The translations under genes and the position numbers were made by a program. Below the pieces are notes generated by a model. It was not told where the DNA came from and ran no database searches. It was given only the letters and a program-made list of their open reading frames with translations. Shown here piece after piece: positions 1 to 6,859 of a stretch of DNA of 64,000 nucleotides; the first letter of the stretch is position 1; the number at the start of each line of letters is the position of its first letter. Source of the DNA: JBDIAG01 sp047974565 (GTDB lineage: Bacteria > Actinomycetota > Actinomycetes > Actinomycetales > CAWJMD01); contig JBKECN010000024.1 in the NCBI GenBank assembly GCA_047974565.1, positions 62,001-126,000 on the forward strand. The letters run 5' to 3'.

Positions 1-107
1 ACCCTTAGATTCCACGGAGTAATCCCCGACAGCCGGGCGATCTGCTCGTTAAAGACGGTATCGGGATGATCGATGACCGGCCAGTGGCCGCTCGTCCAGA
101 TCCCCAT
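1..107 (-). CDS. partial ORF at left edge, unknown protein
   Basis: An open frame on the minus strand begins at an ATG (105-107) preceded by a GTGAGGG-like ribosome binding site and runs off the window. The readable N-terminus starts MGIWTSGHWPVIDHPD and continues with a helix-like stretch (NEQIARLSG). It lies 112 bp downstream of the O-methyltransferase on the same strand. I do not recognise the family. The GHWP-IDHP stretch resembles ends of some alpha/beta hydrolases, but it sits at the start of this frame, so that reading is unlikely. Reality of the gene rests on the RBS and non-random composition only. Confidence 0.3.
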   Translation of the reverse strand, partial: MGIWTSGHWPVIDHPDTVFNEQIARLSGITPWNLR

Positions 108-219
108 CCCTCACAAGACCTTCGCGTTCCTGTCTCGTGGGCGCGCCGAGCCTGCCTGTGGACCAGTCGCGCGGGGGATCGCGGCGAGGAACGGGCGCGA
201 GCTACCCCGTCGCGGTGAA

Positions 220-870
220 TCAGCGCTTGACCGCGACCAGCAACCCGTCCCCGGCCGGCAGGAGCGCCGGCACGAGGTTGTCCGCGCTTCGGACCGCCTT
301 GCTCAGCTCACGCACCGCGGTGGTGGATTCGTCGCGCTGGGCCGGGTCCGCCACCTTGCCATTCCACAGCGCGTTGTCGACGGCCAGCACGCCGCCGGTG
401 CGCAGCAGGCGCACCGCCTCGTCCAGGTAGGCGGGAAGTTCTGGCTTGTCCGCATCGACCAGCACGAGATCGTAGGCACCGTCGGTGAGTCGGGGCAGCA
501 CCTCAAGGGCTCGACCGGTGATCAGCCGGGTGCGCTGATGACGCACTCCCGCCTCGCCGAAGGCCTCCTTGGCTGCGCGCTGGTGCTCGGCCTCGATGTC
601 GATCGTGGTCAGCACCCCGTCCTCGCCCATCCCCTCCAGCAGCGCCAGGCCGGAGACCCCGGCGCCGGTGCCGATCTCGACCACCGAGCGGGCACCGATG
701 GCAGCGGCCAGGAAACGCAGGGCACTGGCCACGCCCTGACCGACAGGCACGCAGCCGAGCTCTTCGGCGCGCCCGCGGGCGCGAACGGTGATGTCCGACT
801 CGGGGACGAAGCCCTCGGCATAGGACCAGGCTGCGGCGGATACGGCGCTGATGACGGACTCCTGGGACAG
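220..870 (-). CDS. class I SAM-dependent O-methyltransferase
   Basis: Predicted SAM-dependent methyltransferase of the O-methyltransferase 3 family (catechol/caffeoyl-CoA type, similar in layout to mycobacterial Rv1220c); the natural substrate is unknown. From the proposed start at 870 it is about 216 aa, with SAM motif I EIGTGAGVSG near residues 65-74 and the metal-site motif VDADK near 138-142. The first standard start codon in this frame is GTG at 750, but that would remove about 40 residues that look like the family N-terminus (SAAAWSYAEGF, then the acidic-helix region). No ATG, GTG or TTG lies between 750 and the upstream stop. CTG at 868-870 (giving SQESVISAV) is the best candidate and CTG at 886-888 a second. 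Function is solid, start is not. Confidence 0.8.
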   Translation of the reverse strand: MSQESVISAVSAAAWSYAEGFVPESDITVRARGRAEELGCVPVGQGVASALRFLAAAIGARSVVEIGTGAGVSGLALLEGMGEDGVLTTIDIEAEHQRAAKEAFGEAGVRHQRTRLITGRALEVLPRLTDGAYDLVLVDADKPELPAYLDEAVRLLRTGGVLAVDNALWNGKVADPAQRDESTTAVRELSKAVRSADNLVPALLPAGDGLLVAVKR

Positions 871-1057
871 TGGCTGCCGCCCGGGCAGCGGCCTTGCGGA
901 TGGATTCGGCGGACGAGGGCTCGGGGTCCAGCCTAGGGCACAGGGCTCAGCCCCCGCCCGGCACTGATCGTCGGCCTCGGCAACCGGCTCGGGCCGGGCG
1001 CGAGGGCCCGCGAGCCTTCCTCGGTCGGCAGACCTGCGACGCCTCGGTCGGCGGCGA

Positions 1058-2722
1058 TCAGTCGGCGTCGGGGCTCAACCAGTCGGCGAGCAGCCGGGCA
1101 CCGAAACCGGTCGGGCCCTTGCAGAGTTCGAAGGAGTCGGCATCGAAGCGCGCCGGACCGGCGATGTCCAGGTGGGCCCAGGCCGGGGCTGCTGGGGTGT
1201 CGGCCGGGGGCCTGCGGCGAAGGCCGCCCCGGGGCTGCGGCGGGACTCTCGTGGCGAACTCGCGCAGGAAGAGCGCGGCGGTGATCGATCCGCCGCCGCC
1301 GAATCCGCCCTGCATCGGGATGTGGGCCAGGTCTGCCACGGTGGATTCGATGGCCGGGGCATAGTCCTGCACGAGCGGCATCCGCCACAGGGTCTCGCCG
1401 CGACGGTCGCCGCTGGCCAGCAGCTCGTCGGCCAGGGAGTCGTCGGTGCTGTAGAGCGCCGCGTGCCGACGCCCCAGGCCGAGCGTGGCGGCGCCGGTGA
1501 GGGTGGCCACGTCGACGATGGCATCGGGAGCCAGGGTGGCCGCAGACCAACTCAGCGCGTCCGCCAGCACCATCCGCCCCTCGGCGTCGGTGTTCGCGAT
1601 CTCGACGGTGCGCCCGTCCCAGCAGGTGACCACGTCGCCGGGCCGGTAGGACCGGGCGCCGATGGCGTTCTCGGCGAGGGCCAGTACGGCGGTGATCCGG
1701 TGCGGGGAGCCGTTGCGGGCGGCGGCCAGGATGGCGGCCAGCACGACGGCGGCGCCGGTCATGTCGGTGCGCATCGGGATCATCGCGTCCGCGGGTTTGA
1801 GCGAGAGCCCGCCGGTGTCGAAGGTGATGCCCTTGCCGACCAGCACGATGTGGCGGGGACGGCGGGAGGGACGCCGAGAGGATGTCTGCGGGGTATAGCC
1901 GAGCACCACGAGGCGGGGCGGGGTGGCCGAGCCCTGGCCGACCGCGAGCAGGGCGCCGAAGCCCTCCTCGGCGAGCTGCTGCTCGTCCTTGACCTCCACG
2001 CTCAGGCCGGCGTGGCCGGCCAGCTCTGCGGCGCTGTCCGCGAGCCACCGGGGGTTCTTCACCGAACTCGGGTACCCGGCCAGGTCGCGGGCCAGCCACG
2101 CCGCTGCGGCCACCGACCGGGCGCGCCGCACGGCATCGCCGGCCCACTGCTGCCCGGCCCCGTCGATCCCGGCCCCGTCGATCCTGGCCAAGCGCAGCCG
2201 TTGGATCGGGACGGGTCGTTCTCTGGTGCCCGAGGCGATCGGCTGGAACGCTCCCAGCAGGAATCCCTCGACGAAGGCGGACAGGCGCTCTGCCCGGGCG
2301 CGCTGATCAAGCTCGGGAGCCGGGCCCTGGCCGGCGAACAGCCTGGTACCGACCACCTCGCCGCCCTGGCAGGCCCGGGCCAGACCGGCACCGGCACGCC
2401 GCAACGCGGTGACGCCGGCGTCACCCACTCCCACCAGGACGATCCGTCGCACCGCACCCAGCCAGGGGTCGGCGGACTCGCTGTCGGTGGCCTTACTGTC
2501 GGTGGACCCGGTGTCGCCCGACGCATCGGACAGCCGCCTGGCCACCGGAAAGGCGAGGGTGGACCCGGCCGAACCGGTGAAGGCGGCATCCGCCGCGATC
2601 TGGGCTAGATCGAGGCCCAGGGCGGACAGGACGGCCGCGGTGTCCCCGACGGCATCCACCGCCCGGCCGTGCGGACGGACGGCGAGCGCCAGCCAGGGGG
2701 CCGGGGCGGTACCGAACTCCAC
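1058..2722 (-). CDS. pepA: leucyl aminopeptidase (M17)
   Basis: Cytosolic two-metal aminopeptidase that removes N-terminal residues from peptides. The 554-aa protein has the M17 catalytic domain in its C-terminal half: the metal and catalytic lysine motif VGKGITFDTGG (Lys297, Asp302), MRTD (Asp320) and the signature NTDAEGR at 377-383. The N-terminal domain contains a low-complexity Ser/Thr/Asp stretch near residues 66-86 that is probably a linker. Start is GTG at 2722, the most upstream start in the frame; a clear Shine-Dalgarno is not well placed. DUF3117 lies 53 bp upstream on the same strand. Length is slightly above the usual 480-520 aa for actinobacterial PepA. Confidence 0.93.
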   Translation of the reverse strand: MEFGTAPAPWLALAVRPHGRAVDAVGDTAAVLSALGLDLAQIAADAAFTGSAGSTLAFPVARRLSDASGDTGSTDSKATDSESADPWLGAVRRIVLVGVGDAGVTALRRAGAGLARACQGGEVVGTRLFAGQGPAPELDQRARAERLSAFVEGFLLGAFQPIASGTRERPVPIQRLRLARIDGAGIDGAGQQWAGDAVRRARSVAAAAWLARDLAGYPSSVKNPRWLADSAAELAGHAGLSVEVKDEQQLAEEGFGALLAVGQGSATPPRLVVLGYTPQTSSRRPSRRPRHIVLVGKGITFDTGGLSLKPADAMIPMRTDMTGAAVVLAAILAAARNGSPHRITAVLALAENAIGARSYRPGDVVTCWDGRTVEIANTDAEGRMVLADALSWSAATLAPDAIVDVATLTGAATLGLGRRHAALYSTDDSLADELLASGDRRGETLWRMPLVQDYAPAIESTVADLAHIPMQGGFGGGGSITAALFLREFATRVPPQPRGGLRRRPPADTPAAPAWAHLDIAGPARFDADSFELCKGPTGFGARLLADWLSPDAD

Positions 2723-2775
2723 GTCCGGGAGGTCACGCTCCTTCGCCCCGGGCGGATGTCCCAGGGCCCTGCTCG

Positions 2776-2943
2776 TCAGCCGACCGCCCCGTTCAAGGCG
2801 TCACCGAGATTCTTGGCCTCGTCCGGCGTCATCTCGACCACCAGACGACCCCCACCCTCCAGCGGCATCCGCAGGATGATGTTGCGGCCTTCCTTGGTGA
2901 CCTCGAGAGGGCCGTCGCCAGTCCTCGGCTTCATGGCCGCCAT
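2776..2943 (-). CDS. DUF3117 small conserved actinobacterial protein
   Basis: A 55-residue protein matching the short actinobacterial DUF3117 family: MAAMKPRTGDGPLEVTKEG, then IILRMPLEGGGRLVVEMTPDEA. Function is unknown; the family is almost always near this size and widely conserved in Actinomycetota. The ATG at 2943 was chosen over the longer frame (to 3021) because a strong AGGAAG site sits 7 nt upstream and the family starts here. A second ATG lies four codons in. It is the first gene of a minus-strand run with pepA downstream. Confidence 0.9.
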   Translation of the reverse strand: MAAMKPRTGDGPLEVTKEGRNIILRMPLEGGGRLVVEMTPDEAKNLGDALNGAVG

Positions 2944-3118
2944 AGGTCCACTTCCTTCCGTACGTGCCGCCCCAGCGGCGCGAATGTGCTGATGCCACCA
3001 ATTGGGCAGCGCCGGGGCCAAGTATTCCAGCGCAGCGGGGAACCTCCTAACCGACGGGTCGGTCCTGGCAGGTCGGAATGTCGGGTGTGGAGCTGGAAGG
3101 TATCGGGCAATGACCCGA

Positions 3119-4378
3119 TCATGGCGGTAGATCCCGCGGCGGGGTGAAGGTCCACAAGCCGAGAATCCACCATGCCTGCGCCAGGGTGAAGCCCACGAGC
3201 GTGAGGACCACCAGGATCAGCCTGCCTCGGCCCGGCCGCACCGAGCGCGGCAACGCCAGCGCGAGCGGCACGAAGAGCAGCGCGAACCGGGGCAGCGAAC
3301 TGAACGGGTCCACGACGGCGGCCAGGTAGAGCGCGTACGAGACGCACCACGTCCACATCACCACCCCGAGCCGACGCACCGGGGCGCTGAGCAGCACGAT
3401 CACCAGCGCGACCACCGACAGGGCCAGCACCACCGGCCCGGCCGCGCCGAGCGCGTAGCGGCTCATCCACAGCCACGGGGTGAAGTACTCCATCGAGTTC
3501 GAGACCCGCCACGCCACCTGCACCCAGGTGTAGCCGTCGACCCGGCCGGTGACCCCGGCCACGATCGCCGGCCAGGCGAGCGCGGCGATGGTGCTGACGA
3601 GCACCAGCGCAGCGGCGCCCACCCAGGCCGTCTGCTCCCCAGGCTCCTGCCCCGGCACGCCTCGCCCCTTGGCTGGGCGTCGCTGCCGCAGCAGCACCCC
3701 CAGGTGCACGACAGCGACCGGCACGAGCGCCAGACCCACCGGCCGGGACAGGCAGGCGATGACCGCGAAGGCAGCCGCGGCGGGGTGGTTGCGGCGATCG
3801 ATCTCGTGCAGGAAGCCGAGCAGACCGAACAGGCACAGGCTCTCGGCGTACCCGTACTGCATCACCGGTGCGCTCGGGAAGCTCGAGAACAGCGCGACCC
3901 CGATGAGCGCGGCGCCCGGCCCGGCATGGGCGGCGAAGAGCCGGTACGCGAACACCGCCGCCCCAGCCCCGAAGAGCAGGGACAGAGTCGGCCCCACCAC
4001 GCTGAAGGGCAGCTGGGTCACCAGCATGACCAGGCGCACCAGCGCGGGGTAGGCAGGCAGGAAGGCCCACTCGCTCTGCAGGGCCCGTCCCGCGGCGTCC
4101 ATCGGCACCGGGACGGGATAGCCGCCCTCGGCGATCGAGCGGTAGCGGGCGGCGTCCCACATCGAGGCGAACTCGCCATAGCCGGGTGAGGCGGGGGTCC
4201 ACAGGTTTGCCACCTGATGGTCGGCGGCGATCAGGGTGACCCCCGCGCTGATCCCCCGAGCCACCCCGTAGACGAGCAGGGCCAGCGCCCAACCGGGCAC
4301 CGCAGGGCCGGTTCCGGCCCGCCACCACCCCGGGCCAGGAGCCGGTCGATCCAGGTGGCGGGGGGTGTCGACGCTCAT
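3119..4378 (-). CDS. PIG-V-like mannosyltransferase, integral membrane
   Basis: A 419-aa polytopic membrane protein resembling the GT-C / PIG-V mannosyltransferase superfamily, which transfers mannose from polyprenyl-phosphate mannose on the outer face of the membrane. Visible hallmarks are an early extracytoplasmic acidic loop (WDAARYRSIAEGGYP, about residues 74-88), WAFLPAYPALVR, YAESLCLFGL and LSRPVGLALVP, plus about nine hydrophobic segments. In actinomycetes such enzymes build lipoglycans or glycosylate secreted proteins; the acceptor here is not determinable. It is 22 bp downstream of tag on the same strand and probably cotranscribed with it. Confidence 0.8.
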   Translation of the reverse strand: MSVDTPRHLDRPAPGPGWWRAGTGPAVPGWALALLVYGVARGISAGVTLIAADHQVANLWTPASPGYGEFASMWDAARYRSIAEGGYPVPVPMDAAGRALQSEWAFLPAYPALVRLVMLVTQLPFSVVGPTLSLLFGAGAAVFAYRLFAAHAGPGAALIGVALFSSFPSAPVMQYGYAESLCLFGLLGFLHEIDRRNHPAAAAFAVIACLSRPVGLALVPVAVVHLGVLLRQRRPAKGRGVPGQEPGEQTAWVGAAALVLVSTIAALAWPAIVAGVTGRVDGYTWVQVAWRVSNSMEYFTPWLWMSRYALGAAGPVVLALSVVALVIVLLSAPVRRLGVVMWTWCVSYALYLAAVVDPFSSLPRFALLFVPLALALPRSVRPGRGRLILVVLTLVGFTLAQAWWILGLWTFTPPRDLPP

Positions 4379-4400
4379 CGGCTCGGGAGTCGGCCGACGC

Positions 4401-5000
4401 TCATCCGTCCCGGCGCGCGTGGCAACCGAGCAGGTGATCGTTGACCAGGCCGCAGGCCTGCATCATCGCGTAGGCGGTGGTGGGCCCCACGAAGGAGAAT
4501 CCGCGCCGCTTCAGTTCCTTGGCCAGCGCCGTCGACTCCGGGGTCGAGGACGGGACGTCGGCGAGGCTGACCGGGGCGGGCGGCGCCGGGATCGGCGCGA
4601 ACGACCAGATCAACCCGTCCAGGCCCCCGTTGACGCCCTCGCGCACTCGCAGCACCGCGGAGGCGTTGCGGATGGTGGCGTCGATCTTGGCGCGGTTGCG
4701 GATGATCGAGGCGTCCTTCATCAGCCGGGCCCGGTCGTCGAGGGAGAACCGGGCCACCGTCTGAGGGTTGAAGTCGGCAAAGGCCGCCCGGAAGGCATCG
4801 CGCTTGCGCAGCACAGTGATCCAGGACAGTCCGGATTGGAAGGCCTCCAGGGTCAACCGCTCGAAGAGCGCCCGTTCCCCGCGCACCGGCACCGCCCATT
4901 CGTCGTCGTGGTAGGCCAGGTACAGCGGGTCTTCGGTCGGCCAGGGGCACCGGGCCAGGCCATCCGCGCCCAGCACCACAGTGGTGGGTGAGTCAGCCAT
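4401..5000 (-). CDS. tag: DNA-3-methyladenine glycosylase I
   Basis: Base-excision repair enzyme that removes 3-methyladenine from alkylated DNA. From ATG 5000 the protein is 199 aa, the normal family length. Zinc-snap residues are all visible: Cys in RCPW near the N-terminus, His in YHDDEW, and the C-terminal His and Cys in NDHLLGCH. The catalytic-region motif EAFQSGLSWITVLRKR is also present. The longer frame to 5090 was rejected because it overlaps the upstream SRPBCC gene by about 100 bp, while the ATG at 5000 overlaps it by only 8 bp and is preceded by GGGAGA. Confidence 0.93.
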   Translation of the reverse strand: MADSPTTVVLGADGLARCPWPTEDPLYLAYHDDEWAVPVRGERALFERLTLEAFQSGLSWITVLRKRDAFRAAFADFNPQTVARFSLDDRARLMKDASIIRNRAKIDATIRNASAVLRVREGVNGGLDGLIWSFAPIPAPPAPVSLADVPSSTPESTALAKELKRRGFSFVGPTTAYAMMQACGLVNDHLLGCHARRDG

Positions 5001-5601
5001 CGGTCTCCCGTATGGTCGCCTCCGAACTTGTGCCGCCCGGTCCGGCAAGTGCCCCGCTGGTTGGAGTGCCGCTTGGGTGCGCGCCGGCACGCGTTCGCCC
5101 GCTGCTGACGGTGGCGCCGTCCCCGAGCAGGTGCCGGACCACCCGGGCGAAGACCGGCCCGGCCACCACGTCGATCACCGGCCCGGTGACCCGGTCCAGG
5201 ATCCGCGGGCCCAGGTGGATCTGCTCGGTCCACCTGACCCGGCTGGGCGATGCCGTCGCGCCCTGGGCGGCGTCCCGCCCGATGCGGTTGTCCCCGACCC
5301 GGTCGGGCAGCACCTCGATGACCGCCCACCCGCGAACCAGCCTGCCGATCTTGACCAGCACACACCTTCCCTTCGCGTCCCGGCCAGCCTCGGGAGCGGC
5401 CCATTCGGTGATCCGCATCGGGTCGTCGACGACGAGCCCGCGTCCGCCGGGCAGCGGCACGCGGGTGCGGGCGCGCAGCCCCTGCGGCGTGGATTCGACC
5501 GTGGTGAGCGGCACCTGCGCGCCGTGGGCGGGCCAGTCGGTCACGGCCCGCCAGGCGGCGAGCACCGGCAAGGGGCTGCGGGCTTCGATGGTGAAACTCA
5601 T
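4993..5601 (-). CDS. SRPBCC-family (START/polyketide cyclase-like) protein
   Basis: About 202 aa, beginning MSFTIEARSPLPVLAAWRAV, the usual first strand and helix of the SRPBCC hydrophobic-ligand fold. A later segment (RVRWTEQIHLGP, then HLLGDG) matches the terminal strand-helix of the family. No ligand can be assigned. The start at ATG 5601 avoids overlap with the DivIVA-domain gene, which ends at 5624; a longer frame to 5655 exists. Its end overlaps the tag start by 8 bp, so translation may be coupled. Actinomycete genomes often place such a protein beside tag and a DivIVA-domain protein. Confidence 0.75.
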   Translation of the reverse strand: MSFTIEARSPLPVLAAWRAVTDWPAHGAQVPLTTVESTPQGLRARTRVPLPGGRGLVVDDPMRITEWAAPEAGRDAKGRCVLVKIGRLVRGWAVIEVLPDRVGDNRIGRDAAQGATASPSRVRWTEQIHLGPRILDRVTGPVIDVVAGPVFARVVRHLLGDGATVSSGRTRAGAHPSGTPTSGALAGPGGTSSEATIRETDG

Positions 5602-5623
5602 CGGGCCACGGCTCGTGCTCGAC

Positions 5624-5932
5624 TCACCGCTCGTCCCCGTCCGGGCCGTCGCCACCGACGAGCAGGCGGAGCCGGGCGAGCTCGGCCTGACTGTCGCGCA
5701 GTTCGGCCAGCATCCGGTCCATCACCGCGTCCACCTCGTCCATCCGGTAGCCACGCAGGGCGAGGGAGAAACGGGCGCCGGCCAGGTCCGCCGGGGTGAG
5801 CCGGCCGGGCGGCAACTCATGGTCGGGACGGTTGACGGGAGGATCGGCCAGACCCCCTCGCACGACCCCGATGCCGACCATCGCCACCACTGCCACCAGC
5901 ACGATGGCGAGGGCGACAAGAAGGAAAGGCAC
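5624..5932 (-). CDS. DivIVA-domain membrane protein
   Basis: A 102-aa protein with one N-terminal transmembrane helix (residues 2-24) followed by the short DivIVA-domain signature RFSLALRGYRMDEVDAVMDR (about 54-73) and a short coiled-coil tail. Proteins of this shape are typical of actinobacteria; the DivIVA motif usually mediates membrane-associated self-assembly at poles or septa, but the role of this mini-protein is unknown. It belongs to the run of closely spaced minus-strand genes ending with tag and the mannosyltransferase. Confidence 0.75.
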   Translation of the reverse strand: MPFLLVALAIVLVAVVAMVGIGVVRGGLADPPVNRPDHELPPGRLTPADLAGARFSLALRGYRMDEVDAVMDRMLAELRDSQAELARLRLLVGGDGPDGDER

Positions 5933-6012
5933 GGCTGCATGGTGTCACACCACGCTCGCCCGAACTCTCGCTCGAGCACAGGTCCTCTCGCTCGATCGCA
6001 GGTCCCGAGTGC

Positions 6013-6768
6013 TCATCCGGAGCCGGCGGTGACCAGGCGCACGGCCTCCTCGGGATCGTCGGTGAGCTGGAGCAGGTCCAGGTCCGGCCCGCCGATCGCT
6101 CCTCTGGCCAGCATGGTGCCGCGCAGCCAGTCGAGCAGCCCACCCCAGTAGTCGATGCCCAGCAGGACGATCGGGAAAGACGTGACCTTGCGGGTCTGCA
6201 CCAGAGTGGATGCCTCGAAGAGCTCGTCCATCGTCCCGAAGCCACCGGGCAGGACGATGTAGCCGTCGCAGTACTTGACGAACATGGTCTTGCGGGCGAA
6301 GAAGTAGCGGAAATTCACCCCGAGGTCCACCCAGTCGTTGAGGCCCTGCTCGTGCGGCAACTCGATGCCGAGCCCGACGCTGACCCCACCGGCCTCGCAC
6401 GCGCCCTTGTTGACTGCCTCCATCGCTCCCGGGCCGCCGCCGGTGATCACCGCGTAGCCGCGTTGGGCGAGCAAGGTGCCGACCCGCTCACCCCAGGCGT
6501 AGTCGGGGTGATCGCGCGGGGTGCGGGCCGAGCCGAAGACACTGATCGCCGGCCCCAGTTCGGCGAGTGCGCCGAAGCCCTCGACGAACTCGGACTGGAT
6601 CCGCAGTACCCGCCACGGGTCGGTGTGCAGCCAATCGGTGCCGCCCCGGGAGTCCAGAAGCCGTTGATCCGTGGTGGTGCGGGGTACCAGGCCACGGCGC
6701 AGTTGCACCGGGCCTCGCCGGTAGCTCTGCTCGTGGTCGTTGTCGGTCCAGATAGCGTCCTCGGTCAC
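6013..6768 (-). CDS. LOG-family protein (TIGR00730, putative nucleotide phosphoribohydrolase)
   Basis: A 251-aa Rossmann-fold protein of the LOG / lysine decarboxylase-like family, which hydrolyses nucleoside monophosphates such as cytokinin ribotides. Signatures are GGGPGAMEAVNKGA and the catalytic PGG-GTxxE motif (LPGGFGTMDELFE). The start at GTG 6768 (VTEDAIWTDNDHEQ) was chosen because the frame further upstream (to 7074) is proline/arginine-rich, unlike the family, and overlaps the GGDEF-EAL gene. The acidic N-terminal extension with RRGPVQLRRG is common in actinobacterial members. In actinomycetes this gene often neighbours dapE, as it does here, 2.8 kb away. Confidence 0.88.
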   Translation of the reverse strand: MTEDAIWTDNDHEQSYRRGPVQLRRGLVPRTTTDQRLLDSRGGTDWLHTDPWRVLRIQSEFVEGFGALAELGPAISVFGSARTPRDHPDYAWGERVGTLLAQRGYAVITGGGPGAMEAVNKGACEAGGVSVGLGIELPHEQGLNDWVDLGVNFRYFFARKTMFVKYCDGYIVLPGGFGTMDELFEASTLVQTRKVTSFPIVLLGIDYWGGLLDWLRGTMLARGAIGGPDLDLLQLTDDPEEAVRLVTAGSG

Positions 6769-6859
6769 GGGCGCCAGGGTAGGGCCGCAGCCTGGCTCCG
6801 GCGAATGCACTGTCCCGGCGAACGCAGGCCCGGCGAACGCAGGTCCCGGCGATGCAGGT

